Below, in pieces: positions 49,720-58,291 of a DNA stretch of 64,000 nt. Source of the stretch: Kribbella antiqua (GTDB lineage Bacteria; Actinomycetota; Actinomycetes; Propionibacteriales; Kribbellaceae); contig NZ_SLWR01000003.1 in the NCBI RefSeq assembly GCF_004345665.1, positions 62,001 through 126,000 of the forward strand. Reading direction: 5' to 3'. The notes under the pieces were generated by a model that worked only from the letters and a program-made list of their open reading frames with translations, did no database searches and was not told the origin of the DNA. The position numbers and the translations under genes are program-made. Every line of letters begins with the position of its first letter. The stretch's first letter is position 1.

Positions 49720-51557
49720 GTTGTCTGCTCGGCCAGGAAGGCGAGCATGTCCGCGGCGAGACCGATTCCCTGGCTGGCGGATCCGGCGGCGTGACCCGCG
49801 TCCGGGTCCAGTCTGATGAGCACGGGACGCTCTCTACCGGTCGCGTGCTGCAGGGCGGCGCACATCTTCCTTGCGTGCAAGGGGTCCACGCGGGTGTCGT
49901 TGCCGAAGACTGTGAACAGCACGGCGGGGTACTTCACGCCTTCGGTCACCCGGTGGTACGGCGAGTAGGACAGGAGGTGGTCGAAATCATCTGCATTCTT
50001 GGCCGAGCCGAACTCCTCGGTCCACCGTGGGCCGAGGCCGGACAGCTCGTAGCGGGTCATGTCGGTGAGCGGCGCCGAGCAGACCGCGGCGGCGAAGAGT
50101 TCCGGCCGCTGGGTCAGTGCCGCGGCGACGAGCAGGCCGCCGTTCGACTCACCGCAGAGCGCGAGTTGAGCCGGGGTGGTCCAGCCCTCTGCGGTGAGGT
50201 GCTCGGCCGCGCCGATGAAGTCGTCGATGACCTGCTGCTTCCGGTCTCGCCGGGGCAGGTGCGCGGTGACGAACACCCCGCCGGCTTCGACCCAGGCGAG
50301 GGCGAACGCCGAGTATGTCGGGGTGAGATCCTGGCCGAAACCGCCGTACCCGTAGAGGATCGTCGGGCGTGGTCCAGTTCCTGGTTTGGCGATCGCGGTG
50401 AGGTGGAGCTCGGGGTTGCAAGTGAGCTGGTGCGTTTCTGCTTCGGCTTTCGGGCCCGGCGCTTCCGACCAGAGCGTCGTACGGCCGGTGGTGTCGTCGT
50501 AGCAGTAGACGGCCGATGGGGTGACGCTGTCGGTGTAGGTGAACCAGGCTTGGCTTCCGTGGGTGGTGATGGTGCCGATGGAGCCGAGGCCTGGCAGCGG
50601 TACGTCGCCCGTGCGGCGGCCGGTCTCGCGGTCGTGGATCGCGATCTCACTGGTCGTCGCCAGCAGGATCGCGTCGTCCAGAATCGCGAATCCGGTGAGG
50701 GGTTTGGTGGGGGTGACGAAGTCGTGCCAGACGCTTGGGCTGGTGGGGTCACCGATGCAGAGACGGCCGGTGGGTGCGTCCTTGGTGGTGACGACGTACA
50801 GGCGACCATCAGGTGCGACTGTCATCACCGTCAGCGCGTCTTGCTCGACGGGTTTGGGAGGTTCGTTGGTGCTGAGGTCGGCGAGCCAGAGGTCGTTCGT
50901 GGTGCCACGCGCCGCTGAGATGGTGAGCCAACGACCGTCGGCGCTGATTTCGAGCCCGTACGACGCTTCGCCCTCGAGGATCGTGGTGTCGCCGGCGTCG
51001 TTGAGGCGGTGGCGTCGTACCTGACGGAAGCGTACGTAGTAGAAGGCGTTTCCGTCGGGGAGCCAGGCGACAGGGGAGTAGCGACAGCCGTCGATCGGGC
51101 CGTCTGTTACTTGTCCCGTGGTGACGTCCAGGACGTAGAGGACGGATTGCTCGGTGCCGCCGCGGGAGATCTGGTAGGCGACCAGACTGCCGTCCGGGGA
51201 GGGCTGCCAGCTGTCCAGCGTGGTGAGGCCGGTCGGGTCGAGCTGCATCGGGTCGATGAGTGACTTCGGGCCGACGTACAGGACCGGGTGTTGCTGGCCG
51301 GGGTCGCGGCGGAGTGTGAAGCATCGGTCGCCTCGCCAGATGGGGGCGGACACGGTGCCGACGTTGGAGAGGGCTTTGACATGCGCGCGGAAGTGATAGC
51401 GGGTAGTGAGAGTGGTGGCGTGGTTGAGCCAGAGGTCGTCCTGGATCGCTTGCCAGCGCTGCGTCTCAGGGGAGGCGGAGTCCTCCAGCCAGCGGTACGG
51501 ATCGGCAACGAGGTGGCCGTGCACCTTTTCTACGAGCGGCAGCCGATGAGCCTGCAC
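49716..51557 (-). CDS. flaP: Prolyl oligopeptidase (S9A), probable lanthipeptide leader protease FlaP
   Basis: 613 aa: N-terminal cap with beta-propeller (about residues 70-370) and a C-terminal alpha/beta hydrolase domain. Ser471 sits in CGESNGGLLV, the acid in FGNDTRVDPLHA and the His in DPDAGHAAGSA, in S9A order. No signal peptide, so cytosolic. In the known flavipeptin system of Kribbella flavida a prolyl oligopeptidase trims the leader after Pro only when the peptide is modified. The precursor here has Pro at residues 12 and 21. GTG 51557 follows GGAAGGAG. Confidence 0.9.
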   Translation of the reverse strand: MQAHRLPLVEKVHGHLVADPYRWLEDSASPETQRWQAIQDDLWLNHATTLTTRYHFRAHVKALSNVGTVSAPIWRGDRCFTLRRDPGQQHPVLYVGPKSLIDPMQLDPTGLTTLDSWQPSPDGSLVAYQISRGGTEQSVLYVLDVTTGQVTDGPIDGCRYSPVAWLPDGNAFYYVRFRQVRRHRLNDAGDTTILEGEASYGLEISADGRWLTISAARGTTNDLWLADLSTNEPPKPVEQDALTVMTVAPDGRLYVVTTKDAPTGRLCIGDPTSPSVWHDFVTPTKPLTGFAILDDAILLATTSEIAIHDRETGRRTGDVPLPGLGSIGTITTHGSQAWFTYTDSVTPSAVYCYDDTTGRTTLWSEAPGPKAEAETHQLTCNPELHLTAIAKPGTGPRPTILYGYGGFGQDLTPTYSAFALAWVEAGGVFVTAHLPRRDRKQQVIDDFIGAAEHLTAEGWTTPAQLALCGESNGGLLVAAALTQRPELFAAAVCSAPLTDMTRYELSGLGPRWTEEFGSAKNADDFDHLLSYSPYHRVTEGVKYPAVLFTVFGNDTRVDPLHARKMCAALQHATGRERPVLIRLDPDAGHAAGSASQGIGLAADMLAFLAEQTT

Positions 51558-51587
51558 GTTGTCGCTCCTTCCTGGCTGCGGTGGCCC

Positions 51588-51620
51588 GGCCCTGGGTGGG
51601 TATGCCGCCCACCCAGGGCC
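51588..51620. terminator. Hairpin between precursor and protease genes
   Basis: Perfect 13-bp repeat (GGCCCTGGGTGGG / CCCACCCAGGGCC) with a 7-nt loop, 30 bp after the precursor stop. No U tract. Probably a partial terminator or 3' stabiliser that lets precursor mRNA exceed the downstream enzyme mRNA. Confidence 0.65.
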
Positions 51621-51649
51621 TTGTCAGAACCTGGTTGCCCAGGGGCCGA

Positions 51650-51787
51650 TCAGTGGCAGAGCAGAAGGCTCAGGTTGCTCGGGGTCTGCGAAGCGCAGCC
51701 CAGAACGGTCAGCGTGGAACCACCGGGGTGGTGGTGGCCACCGCCGTAACCCGGGGTCTCGAGACCCTGAAGGTCGAGAAGTGCCAT
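51650..51787 (-). CDS. flaA: Class III lanthipeptide precursor (flavipeptin/SapB-like)
   Basis: 45 aa. The leader starts MALLDLQGLETPGYGGG; LLDLQ matches the helix motif that class III enzymes need. HHHPGG follows, then the core GGSTLTVLGCASQTPSNL and SLLLCH. The core has two S/T-x-x-S/T-x-x-x-C units (STLTVLGC and SNLSLLLC), the pattern that becomes labionin or lanthionine rings. ATG 51787 is 3 bp after the LanKC stop and has a perfect AAGGAGG at 8 nt that lies inside the end of the LanKC gene. Two prolines in or near the leader offer cleavage sites for the adjacent prolyl oligopeptidase. Confidence 0.93.
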   Translation of the reverse strand: MALLDLQGLETPGYGGGHHHPGGSTLTVLGCASQTPSNLSLLLCH

Positions 51788-51790
51788 GTT

Positions 51791-54358
51791 TTACACCTCC
51801 TTGAGTGCAGGTTGTCGGGATGAGGACTCGGACCACTGGGGAGGTCCGAGGAACGGGAGGGACACCGGCGCCTCGTGCAGCGCGGTTCCCAGGGCCAGCA
51901 GGACGCCGGCCGATCCGGTTGCCAGGTCCATCGAGAGACGGAGCAGCTGGTTGCCGGGGTACGCGAGGCCGCCGGCGAACGGCAGCGCATGCCAGCCGAG
52001 CCCGTAGACCAGGTCGTCGACCTGTTCACCAAGCGCCGAGGCTGTCAGCAGGAGACCGGCGCGGCCCATGAACAGGCCGGGCTGAACGTAGAAGTCGCAG
52101 TGCGTGACCTTGGTCAGCTCCTCCAGCGAGCCTGCGAGCTCGTCCGATGGACGGTGGCGCAAGTACCGCTCGACGACGAGCGCGATGCCGGCCGAACCTT
52201 CTTCGAGATAGGGCAGCGTCCGCCAGCCTTGGTTGATTTGCCGCGTTCCGTCCGGCGTGATCAGCGTCCGTCGAAGGTCTTGCCTGATCGCGATCTCGGC
52301 CAGGTCGAGCAGGCCGGTGTCCCCGAGCTGCTCGAACGCGTTGAGGAACAACAGCGCGGGCCCGGACGACCCGTACATCAACCCGGCCCGCGCATGCTGA
52401 CCGCCACTGATCTCCGGTACGTCGGTCACGTCGCCGAGCCGGTCCGCGACCAGGTCGAGCACCCGGACCGCCTTCGCACGCAGCGTCGGCTCGGTGTCGA
52501 AGTGCAGCAGGTTCAACCCGATGCCGGCCAGGCCGGAGTGCAGTCCTAGTTCGCGGGAGGTCCAGTCGTCGACGAGTGTGCGGTCGACCAGATCCAGCGC
52601 GTCCTGGCGGTATCCGAGCTCGTCGAGGACGTGCGCCACACCGTGCAGGCCGTCGTACAGGCCGGGACCGGTCTCCGTGTCCAGCGCGCGCTTGCGCAGC
52701 CAGTCGTCGTACTGCGGGAATCGCTCGGCGCCGGTCCGCTTGAGTGCGTAGAGGACACCGGCGGCGCCGGTTGCGATGTCGATGCCGGCGCCGGGGCGGA
52801 ACTGCGCGATGTCGCCGGGGAACAGCCTGTCGGCGCGCTCGGGCGTGGCGCTGGCGACGATCGAACGGGTCAGCGCATCCCGGACCTCGGTCCACCCAGC
52901 CTTGCCCGGCAGGGCTAGATCGGCCAGCTCATTGCCGGCGTCGGTGATGATGCTGACGGCTTGGTCGATCGTTGCTCTAGGCACCGGAAAGGTCTCGGTG
53001 ATCATCTCGGCGAGGTGGAATGCCTTGCCGGGATGGAGATTGAGCAGGATCGTTGTCTGCGGCGCGAAAACGCCGAGCGCGATACAGGCCAGCGCGTAGC
53101 GGTCCACCTCGACGCCTTGCCGGTCTGGGGGCGCCGCGTAGCCGGGATGGGCCAGTGTTGATCTCGCTCTGTCCTCGGCGCGGGTCGCCACCTCGAAGTC
53201 GATGAGCGTGAGGTTGCCGTCGGCATCGAGCAGGACGTTGTCCGGGTGCAGGTCGCAGAACACGACGCCGCGCTCGTGCAACTGCCCGACCGCCTGCGCG
53301 AGTTGCTCGACGATCCGCGTGGCCCATTCGGCGTACTCCGCCTTGTCGGCTTCGGACGCATCCGGGTGAGTCAGCGGATACCGCCGTACGAGCTCTCGTT
53401 GCAGCGACACCGAGTCGATGTGCTCCTGCACCAAGAAGTGGTGCTCACCGAGCTGGAGATAGTCATGGACCTTCGGTACGACGCTCAGTCCGTCGAGCTG
53501 CTCGAGGATGTCGCGCTCGTGGCTGATCCGGGCGACCGCGTCCCGGCCGGACATGTCGAGTCCGGCGTACGGGCGTCCTTCCTTGAGGACGACACGGTCG
53601 CCGGTCTCGTTGTGGCGCCCGAGGTAGACACCGCCGCCGTTGGAGAACTGGATGACGCCGTCGATCGTGTACGCGAGGTCGTTGGTGGTGACCGCGTTGC
53701 GGGCTTCGAGATGCGGCTCGAGGAAGGCCGGCAGCGTCACCCACGGCGGCGTCGAGAACGTCGGGCCGCGATGATCCGGGACCAGCGTGCCGTTGTCGTC
53801 CTCGAGCGCCAGGACCCGTTCGCCGGTGGGTGAAAGGCAGTACCTGCTGACGAAAGCGCCGTACCGGACGAACAGCGGACCCTCGGCGTAGCGGAGGTCG
53901 CTCAGAATGTACGGGCCTTCGACGCCGTGCAGGATGCCGTCGAGCTCTTTGAGGATCAGCTCGAGCTGGGCCTCGTCGGCCGGGTAGATCGTCACCAGCT
54001 TGCCGCTCGAACCGCGCGGGGCGGCCTTCGAGTTGACCATTACCAGCACGGGTTCGTTGCGGAGGAACTTGAACGCGATGCCGCGGGGGACGCAGTACTC
54101 CCACACTGCCTCGAGCGTGCGCTCCACATCGGCGAGCCGGGCCGAGACGTGGATCTTCCAACCCTGCTGGGGAAGTCGCAGCTCCGCCGGCGCGTAGTGC
54201 ATCCAGGTCTCGCCGGGCACATGCCGCCAGCCGTCCGGAACCGGGCGGCTGCACAACGCGAAATCCGGATGCTCGGCACCGCGATTGGCGGGTGTCTCGT
54301 AGAACCGCCGATCCGCAAGGCAGTAGAACTCGTAACTCTCCTGAGCTGTCTCGTGCAT
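51791..54358 (-). CDS. flaKC: Class III lanthipeptide synthetase LanKC
   Basis: 855 aa. N-terminal lyase domain (residues 1-200, with the WKIHVSARLADVERTLEAVW helix), central Ser/Thr-kinase domain (RVVLKEGRPYAGLD, ATP-binding Lys; HERGVVFCDLHPDNVLLD; LTLIDFEVA), and C-terminal LanC-like domain. The LanC part keeps the barrel repeats (LHSGLAGIGLN, GLMYGSSGPALL, LFMGRAGLLLT) but no Cys/Cys/His zinc ligands, which marks class III rather than IV. ATG 54358 follows AGGGGGG; further upstream in-frame residues do not fit. First gene of the operon. Confidence 0.93.
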   Translation of the reverse strand: MHETAQESYEFYCLADRRFYETPANRGAEHPDFALCSRPVPDGWRHVPGETWMHYAPAELRLPQQGWKIHVSARLADVERTLEAVWEYCVPRGIAFKFLRNEPVLVMVNSKAAPRGSSGKLVTIYPADEAQLELILKELDGILHGVEGPYILSDLRYAEGPLFVRYGAFVSRYCLSPTGERVLALEDDNGTLVPDHRGPTFSTPPWVTLPAFLEPHLEARNAVTTNDLAYTIDGVIQFSNGGGVYLGRHNETGDRVVLKEGRPYAGLDMSGRDAVARISHERDILEQLDGLSVVPKVHDYLQLGEHHFLVQEHIDSVSLQRELVRRYPLTHPDASEADKAEYAEWATRIVEQLAQAVGQLHERGVVFCDLHPDNVLLDADGNLTLIDFEVATRAEDRARSTLAHPGYAAPPDRQGVEVDRYALACIALGVFAPQTTILLNLHPGKAFHLAEMITETFPVPRATIDQAVSIITDAGNELADLALPGKAGWTEVRDALTRSIVASATPERADRLFPGDIAQFRPGAGIDIATGAAGVLYALKRTGAERFPQYDDWLRKRALDTETGPGLYDGLHGVAHVLDELGYRQDALDLVDRTLVDDWTSRELGLHSGLAGIGLNLLHFDTEPTLRAKAVRVLDLVADRLGDVTDVPEISGGQHARAGLMYGSSGPALLFLNAFEQLGDTGLLDLAEIAIRQDLRRTLITPDGTRQINQGWRTLPYLEEGSAGIALVVERYLRHRPSDELAGSLEELTKVTHCDFYVQPGLFMGRAGLLLTASALGEQVDDLVYGLGWHALPFAGGLAYPGNQLLRLSMDLATGSAGVLLALGTALHEAPVSLPFLGPPQWSESSSRQPALKEV

Positions 54359-54436
54359 GCTCGTCCGACCCCCCTTCTCGTGGTGCCCCGCCATCTTGGG
54401 CGCCACCGCCAGGGCCGGCGTAGTGCACGATGTCAT

Positions 54437-54488
54437 CACTCTTCTGTGAAGAACCCACACACTACGGGTGAGTAAGTAGACACTCTTC
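54437..54488. promoter_or_regulatory. Direct repeats upstream of LanKC, possible regulator site
   Basis: CACTCTTC occurs at 54437-54444 and again at 54481-54488, a spacing of 44 bp (about four helix turns), 80-130 bp upstream of the LanKC start. The 54359-54620 region holds no gene. RamR-type activators bind direct repeats upstream of class III operons; assignment here is inference. Confidence 0.4.
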
Positions 54489-54608
54489 GTTACACAACCC
54501 TCAAGCCTGAGCGTCAAAACCTCCGTAACAAGATGTCAACCCGTCCCAACCCCGTCACACCCCGTAACTTCTCCCGCTCTCGCTCGTACCGGTGCAGACC
54601 GTTTGGGA

Positions 54609-54614
54609 TAGGGT
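54609..54614 (+). promoter_or_regulatory. -10 box of leaderless transcript (TAGGGT)
   Basis: TAGGGT, 6 nt, then GTG 54621. Confidence 0.5.
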
Positions 54615-54620
54615 CGGGAT

Positions 54621-55691
54621 GTGACCGGGCCGGACGTCGACGACAGTCGTCGTACCTGGCTCGACGTACGGCGGTATCTGGTGGACAACCGGTATCGCCT
54701 CGGCGTCGAAGCGGCCGATGAGTTCGCTGTGGATCGCCGCGTGGCTGGGACGCCGTTGCTGGCGCCGGCCTCGTGGATTCCATCGACGCCTATCCCGCTG
54801 GCGTCGGTGGAGCTGCAGTTCGAGCCCGACGCTGAATTCTCCGGCGTGACGGGCGCTCGTGCGGCCCTGCCGTACGGGTCTTATGCCGAGGCGATCGCCG
54901 AGCTAGCTCCGCCGGCTGTCTTCGAGAACAGGCCGACATACCGTCTGCTTGATGCGGATCTGGCGGGCGCGACGCCCGTGCTTCGCCTGGGGCGCGGTAC
55001 GTACTTCGACAGCATCAACACGGGCGAGGCGGCCGCGCACGAGTATGCGGCGCGACAGCTGTCGCCTGATGCGCCGGGAGGTCTCCGGGCGGCGATCGGC
55101 GATCCGTGGGACGCGACGCGACGGCCGATCAATCTCGCGATCAGCACGCTGACCATCCGCCGGGACTCGACGTCGACCTTCTTCCTGCATTGGCGCGATC
55201 CGGCCAAGGTCGGGCATGCGGGCGGGCTCTACCAGGTCGTCCCCTCCGGCATCTTCCAGCCCAGTGCCGACGCGCCATGGAATGAAGCGCATGACTTCTC
55301 CTTGTGGCACAACGTCGTACGCGAACTGGCCGAGGAACTGCTGGGTGCATCCGAGGACCACGGCAGCGGCGCCGCACCGATCGACTATCACGACTGGCCC
55401 TTCGCCGCGCGCCTGTCGACCGGCCTCGAAGACGGTTCCGTACGCGCGTACTGCGTCGGACTCGGGGTCGATCCGTTGACCTTCGCAACCGACCTGCTGA
55501 CCGTCCTCTCGATCTCCGCCGATCTCTTCGACGAGCTCTTCGGTCAGGTCAACGCTGACAACGACGAGGGACAGGTACTCGCGCCGCAGCCTTTCACCGC
55601 CGAAGCAATCGACGAGTTCGTCAACCGGAAGCCGATGCAAGCCGCGGGCGCGGCGCTGCTCCAACTCGCGTCGAATCACCAGCTGGGCTAG
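54621..55691 (+). CDS. Protein with Nudix-like box, function unknown
   Basis: 356 aa from GTG 54621. The C-terminal half contains HNVVRELAEELLGASED, which resembles the REUXEEXGU part of a Nudix box, preceded by GLYQVVPSGIFQPS. The first half (SWIPSTPIPLASVELQFEP, LRLGRGTYFDSINTGEAAAH) is not a family I can name. It could hydrolyse a nucleoside diphosphate derivative, or be a regulator with a Nudix-like sensor fold. The box is not perfect: the conserved first Gly and Glu are not clearly placed. Divergent from the lanthipeptide operon. Confidence 0.65.
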   Translation: MTGPDVDDSRRTWLDVRRYLVDNRYRLGVEAADEFAVDRRVAGTPLLAPASWIPSTPIPLASVELQFEPDAEFSGVTGARAALPYGSYAEAIAELAPPAVFENRPTYRLLDADLAGATPVLRLGRGTYFDSINTGEAAAHEYAARQLSPDAPGGLRAAIGDPWDATRRPINLAISTLTIRRDSTSTFFLHWRDPAKVGHAGGLYQVVPSGIFQPSADAPWNEAHDFSLWHNVVRELAEELLGASEDHGSGAAPIDYHDWPFAARLSTGLEDGSVRAYCVGLGVDPLTFATDLLTVLSISADLFDELFGQVNADNDEGQVLAPQPFTAEAIDEFVNRKPMQAAGAALLQLASNHQLG

Positions 55692-55734
55692 TTCTCCGGT
55701 TAGCGTTGCCCACAACGATCTTGGGAGGACTGCC

Positions 55735-56406
55735 GTGAAGTTTCTTCTCACCTCTTCGGGCGTCAGAAACCCGAGCATCCACAGCGCGCTGGCCGACCTG
55801 CTCGACAAACCGATCTCGGAGTGCACTGCCCTCTGCATTCCCACCGCCGCGTATTACTTCCCCGAGGGCCCGGCCATCGCCTACCGCCTGATCAGCGGCA
55901 CGTCACAAGGCCGGCTGGTCGATCTGGGCTGGAAGTCGGTGGGAGTCCTCGAGCTCACCGCTTTGCCGAGCGTGGCCGAGGAGAACTGGATCCCGCTGGT
56001 CAAGGAAACGGACGTGCTGCTGGTCGGCGGCGGCGACCCCATGTACCTGTGCCACTGGATGCGCGAGTCCGGCTTCGCCGACCTGCTGCCCTCACTGCGC
56101 AGCGAGACGGTGTACGTCGGAGTGAGCGCCGGCAGCATGGCAGTCACCGCAAGCTTCGGCGAAAACTACAACGACCGCCCAGTCCCCACTACCGGCACCG
56201 AGACTCCCCTAGGCCTGATCGACATCGCGATCTACCCCCACCTGAACCACCCCGCCATGGAAGACACCCAAGAAGCCAACATCGCCACCTGGGCCACCAA
56301 AGTCCCAGTCCCCACCTACGCCCTGGACGACAACTCCGCAATCAAGGTCACCAACGGCACCATCGACGTCACCACCGAAGGCCACTGGAAACTCTTCCAG
56401 CCCTAA
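55735..56406 (+). CDS. Peptidase E-like (S51) / type 1 glutamine amidotransferase-like protein
   Basis: 223 aa from GTG 55735, with GGGAGGA at 6 nt. The fold is that of peptidase S51: FLLTSSGVRN at the start, DVLLVGGGDPMYL, and the nucleophile region YVGVSAGSMAV (Ser in VSAGS). A distal YPHLNHPAME may carry the catalytic His. Peptidase E cuts Asp-X dipeptides; related members are cyanophycinases. Cytoplasmic. The 3' end overlaps the convergent modC gene by 4 bp. Confidence 0.82.
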   Translation: MKFLLTSSGVRNPSIHSALADLLDKPISECTALCIPTAAYYFPEGPAIAYRLISGTSQGRLVDLGWKSVGVLELTALPSVAEENWIPLVKETDVLLVGGGDPMYLCHWMRESGFADLLPSLRSETVYVGVSAGSMAVTASFGENYNDRPVPTTGTETPLGLIDIAIYPHLNHPAMEDTQEANIATWATKVPVPTYALDDNSAIKVTNGTIDVTTEGHWKLFQP

Positions 56407-57464
56407 CTCGGGTAGGTGTGGATTTCGGTTGCCTTGAGGGTGGCGTGGAGGTGTTGGCCGGGGGTTAGGTGAAGGTCGGCTACGGCGGCGGGGGTTATGT
56501 CGGCCAGGAGGGTGGTGGGGCCGGTGGGGGTGGCGTCGAGGCGGACTCGGACTGTGTGGGCGTGTTGTTCTATGCCAGTGACTACGGCGGGCCAGGTGTT
56601 GCGAGGGCTGCCGGTTGGGGGTTCTGGGTAGAGGCTGACGGCGGTGGGTGGGAAGGCTACGTGGACTGGGCCGGAGGCGGGTTCGGCGAGGGTGATGGTG
56701 CCGCCGTCGGTCAGCGCGACTGTGGTGTTGGTGGCGGTGCCTCGGTAGAGGTTGAGGCCTACTAGTTGGGCTACGTAGTCGGTGCGGGGACGGCGGGCTA
56801 TGTCGGTCGGGCGGCCTTGCTGGACGATGCGGCCGTTCTCGACGATGACGAGGCGGTCTGCGAGCACCATCGCGTCCAGCGGGTCGTGCGTGACCAGGAG
56901 AGTGCGGCCTTCGTAGCGGTTCAGGTGTTGACCGAGCTCGGCACGCACGTGGAGCGTCGTACTCGCGTCCAGCGCAGCCAATGGCTCATCAAGCAGCAGC
57001 ACGGATGGGCTCGTTGCCAGCGCGCGTACTAGCGCGACCCGCTGGGCCTGGCCGCCGGATAGGGCTCGGGGCCGAGAGCGTGCGTACGACGCCAGTCCGA
57101 CGGCCCCCAGCCACCGCAGTGCCTCTGCACGCGCCGCATGCTTCTCGACGCCGCGGGCGCGGAGGCCGAAGGCGACGTTCTCCAGTGCGCTGAGGTGGTC
57201 GAAGAGCAGATAGTCCTGGAACACCACTCCGATCGGCCGACGGTCCGGCGTACGGAAGACGCGCGGCGGCTCGTCCCAGACCTCGTCGTCCAATGCGACG
57301 CGGCCTGCGCCGACAGGAAGCAGACCTGCGATCGCTCGCAACGCAGTCGTCTTGCCAGCGCCATTAGGCCCCAGCAACGCGACTACCTCTCCGGGCTCGA
57401 CAGTGAGGTCCAGCGAGAGGTCAAACGCTCCACGGCTCACCCGCACGTCGGCGTACAGGGTCAT
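56403..57464 (-). CDS. modC: Molybdate ABC transporter ATP-binding protein
   Basis: 353 aa. Walker A LLGPNGAGKTTALRAIAGLL, signature LSGGQAQRVALVRAL, Walker B VLLLDEPLAALD and H-loop LLVTHDPLDAM. The C-terminal quarter (residues about 285-350) is a TOBE-like domain (VTGIEQHAHTVRVRLD), as in ModC. It powers molybdate import. Last gene of a four-gene operon; its ATG overlaps the modB stop by 4 bp. Confidence 0.9.
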   Translation of the reverse strand: MTLYADVRVSRGAFDLSLDLTVEPGEVVALLGPNGAGKTTALRAIAGLLPVGAGRVALDDEVWDEPPRVFRTPDRRPIGVVFQDYLLFDHLSALENVAFGLRARGVEKHAARAEALRWLGAVGLASYARSRPRALSGGQAQRVALVRALATSPSVLLLDEPLAALDASTTLHVRAELGQHLNRYEGRTLLVTHDPLDAMVLADRLVIVENGRIVQQGRPTDIARRPRTDYVAQLVGLNLYRGTATNTTVALTDGGTITLAEPASGPVHVAFPPTAVSLYPEPPTGSPRNTWPAVVTGIEQHAHTVRVRLDATPTGPTTLLADITPAAVADLHLTPGQHLHATLKATEIHTYPS

Positions 57465-58291
57465 CGCAGCCCACTTATCCAGCGCTCGCGGAGAGACGCC
57501 AGTACGACGACGGACACGAGCAGGAGCACCAGACTCAGTACGACGGCCACGTCGGGGTCAGTCTCCAACGCCAGATACACAGCCAGCGGCATAGTCGTCG
57601 TACGGCCGGGCAGGTTGCCGGCAAAGGTAATGGTCGCCCCGAACTCGCCCAGTGCACGAGCCCAGCACAGTACGGCGCCCGCCACGACGCCAGGCGCGAT
57701 CGACGGGAGCGTGACCCGGCGGAACGTCAGCCAACGGCCCGCACCGAGTGTGGCGGCGGCCTCCTCGTAGCGGGGGTCGGCAGCACGCAGTGCGCCCTCT
57801 ACCGAGATCACCAGGAACGGCATGGCTACGAACGCTTCCGCGACGACCACTCCGGCTGTGGTGAAGGGCAAGGAGAAGCCGAACCAGAGGTCGAGGCGTT
57901 CACCGATCAGTCCGCGTCGTCCGAGGACCAGAAGCAACGCAACACCGCCGACAACTGGCGGCAGCACCAGAGGGACTGTCACGAGCGCCCGGATGAGGCC
58001 GCGGCCCGGCAGCGACGCTCTGGCGAGCAGCCATGCCAGTGGGATGCCTAGGAGCAGGCAGACGGTGGTGGCAAGAGTTGCGCACAGTAGAGACAGCCGC
58101 AGCGCCTGCCAGATGTCGGCACTGAACAGACGGCTCGGCAGGGTCGACCAAGGCGCCTTGATCAGCAGACCGATCAGGGGGACCAGCAGGAACGCCAGGC
58201 CGACCAGCGCAGGCAGGAGGAGCACAAGTGGAAGCTGGCCGCCAGTCCGCCGCCTGACACTACCGGTGCGGGTGTCCTGCCTGAGGCTCAC
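57461..58291 (-). CDS. modB: Molybdate ABC transporter permease
   Basis: 276 aa with six membrane helices and the permease EAA-like loop (EEAAATLGAGRWLTFRRV, about residues 176-193). VPLVLPPVVGGVALLLVLG is typical of ModB. It forms the channel for ModC and ModA. The ATG overlaps the modA stop (GTGA/ATGA-type 4-bp overlap). Confidence 0.9.
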   Translation of the reverse strand: MSLRQDTRTGSVRRRTGGQLPLVLLLPALVGLAFLLVPLIGLLIKAPWSTLPSRLFSADIWQALRLSLLCATLATTVCLLLGIPLAWLLARASLPGRGLIRALVTVPLVLPPVVGGVALLLVLGRRGLIGERLDLWFGFSLPFTTAGVVVAEAFVAMPFLVISVEGALRAADPRYEEAAATLGAGRWLTFRRVTLPSIAPGVVAGAVLCWARALGEFGATITFAGNLPGRTTTMPLAVYLALETDPDVAVVLSLVLLLVSVVVLASLRERWISGLR

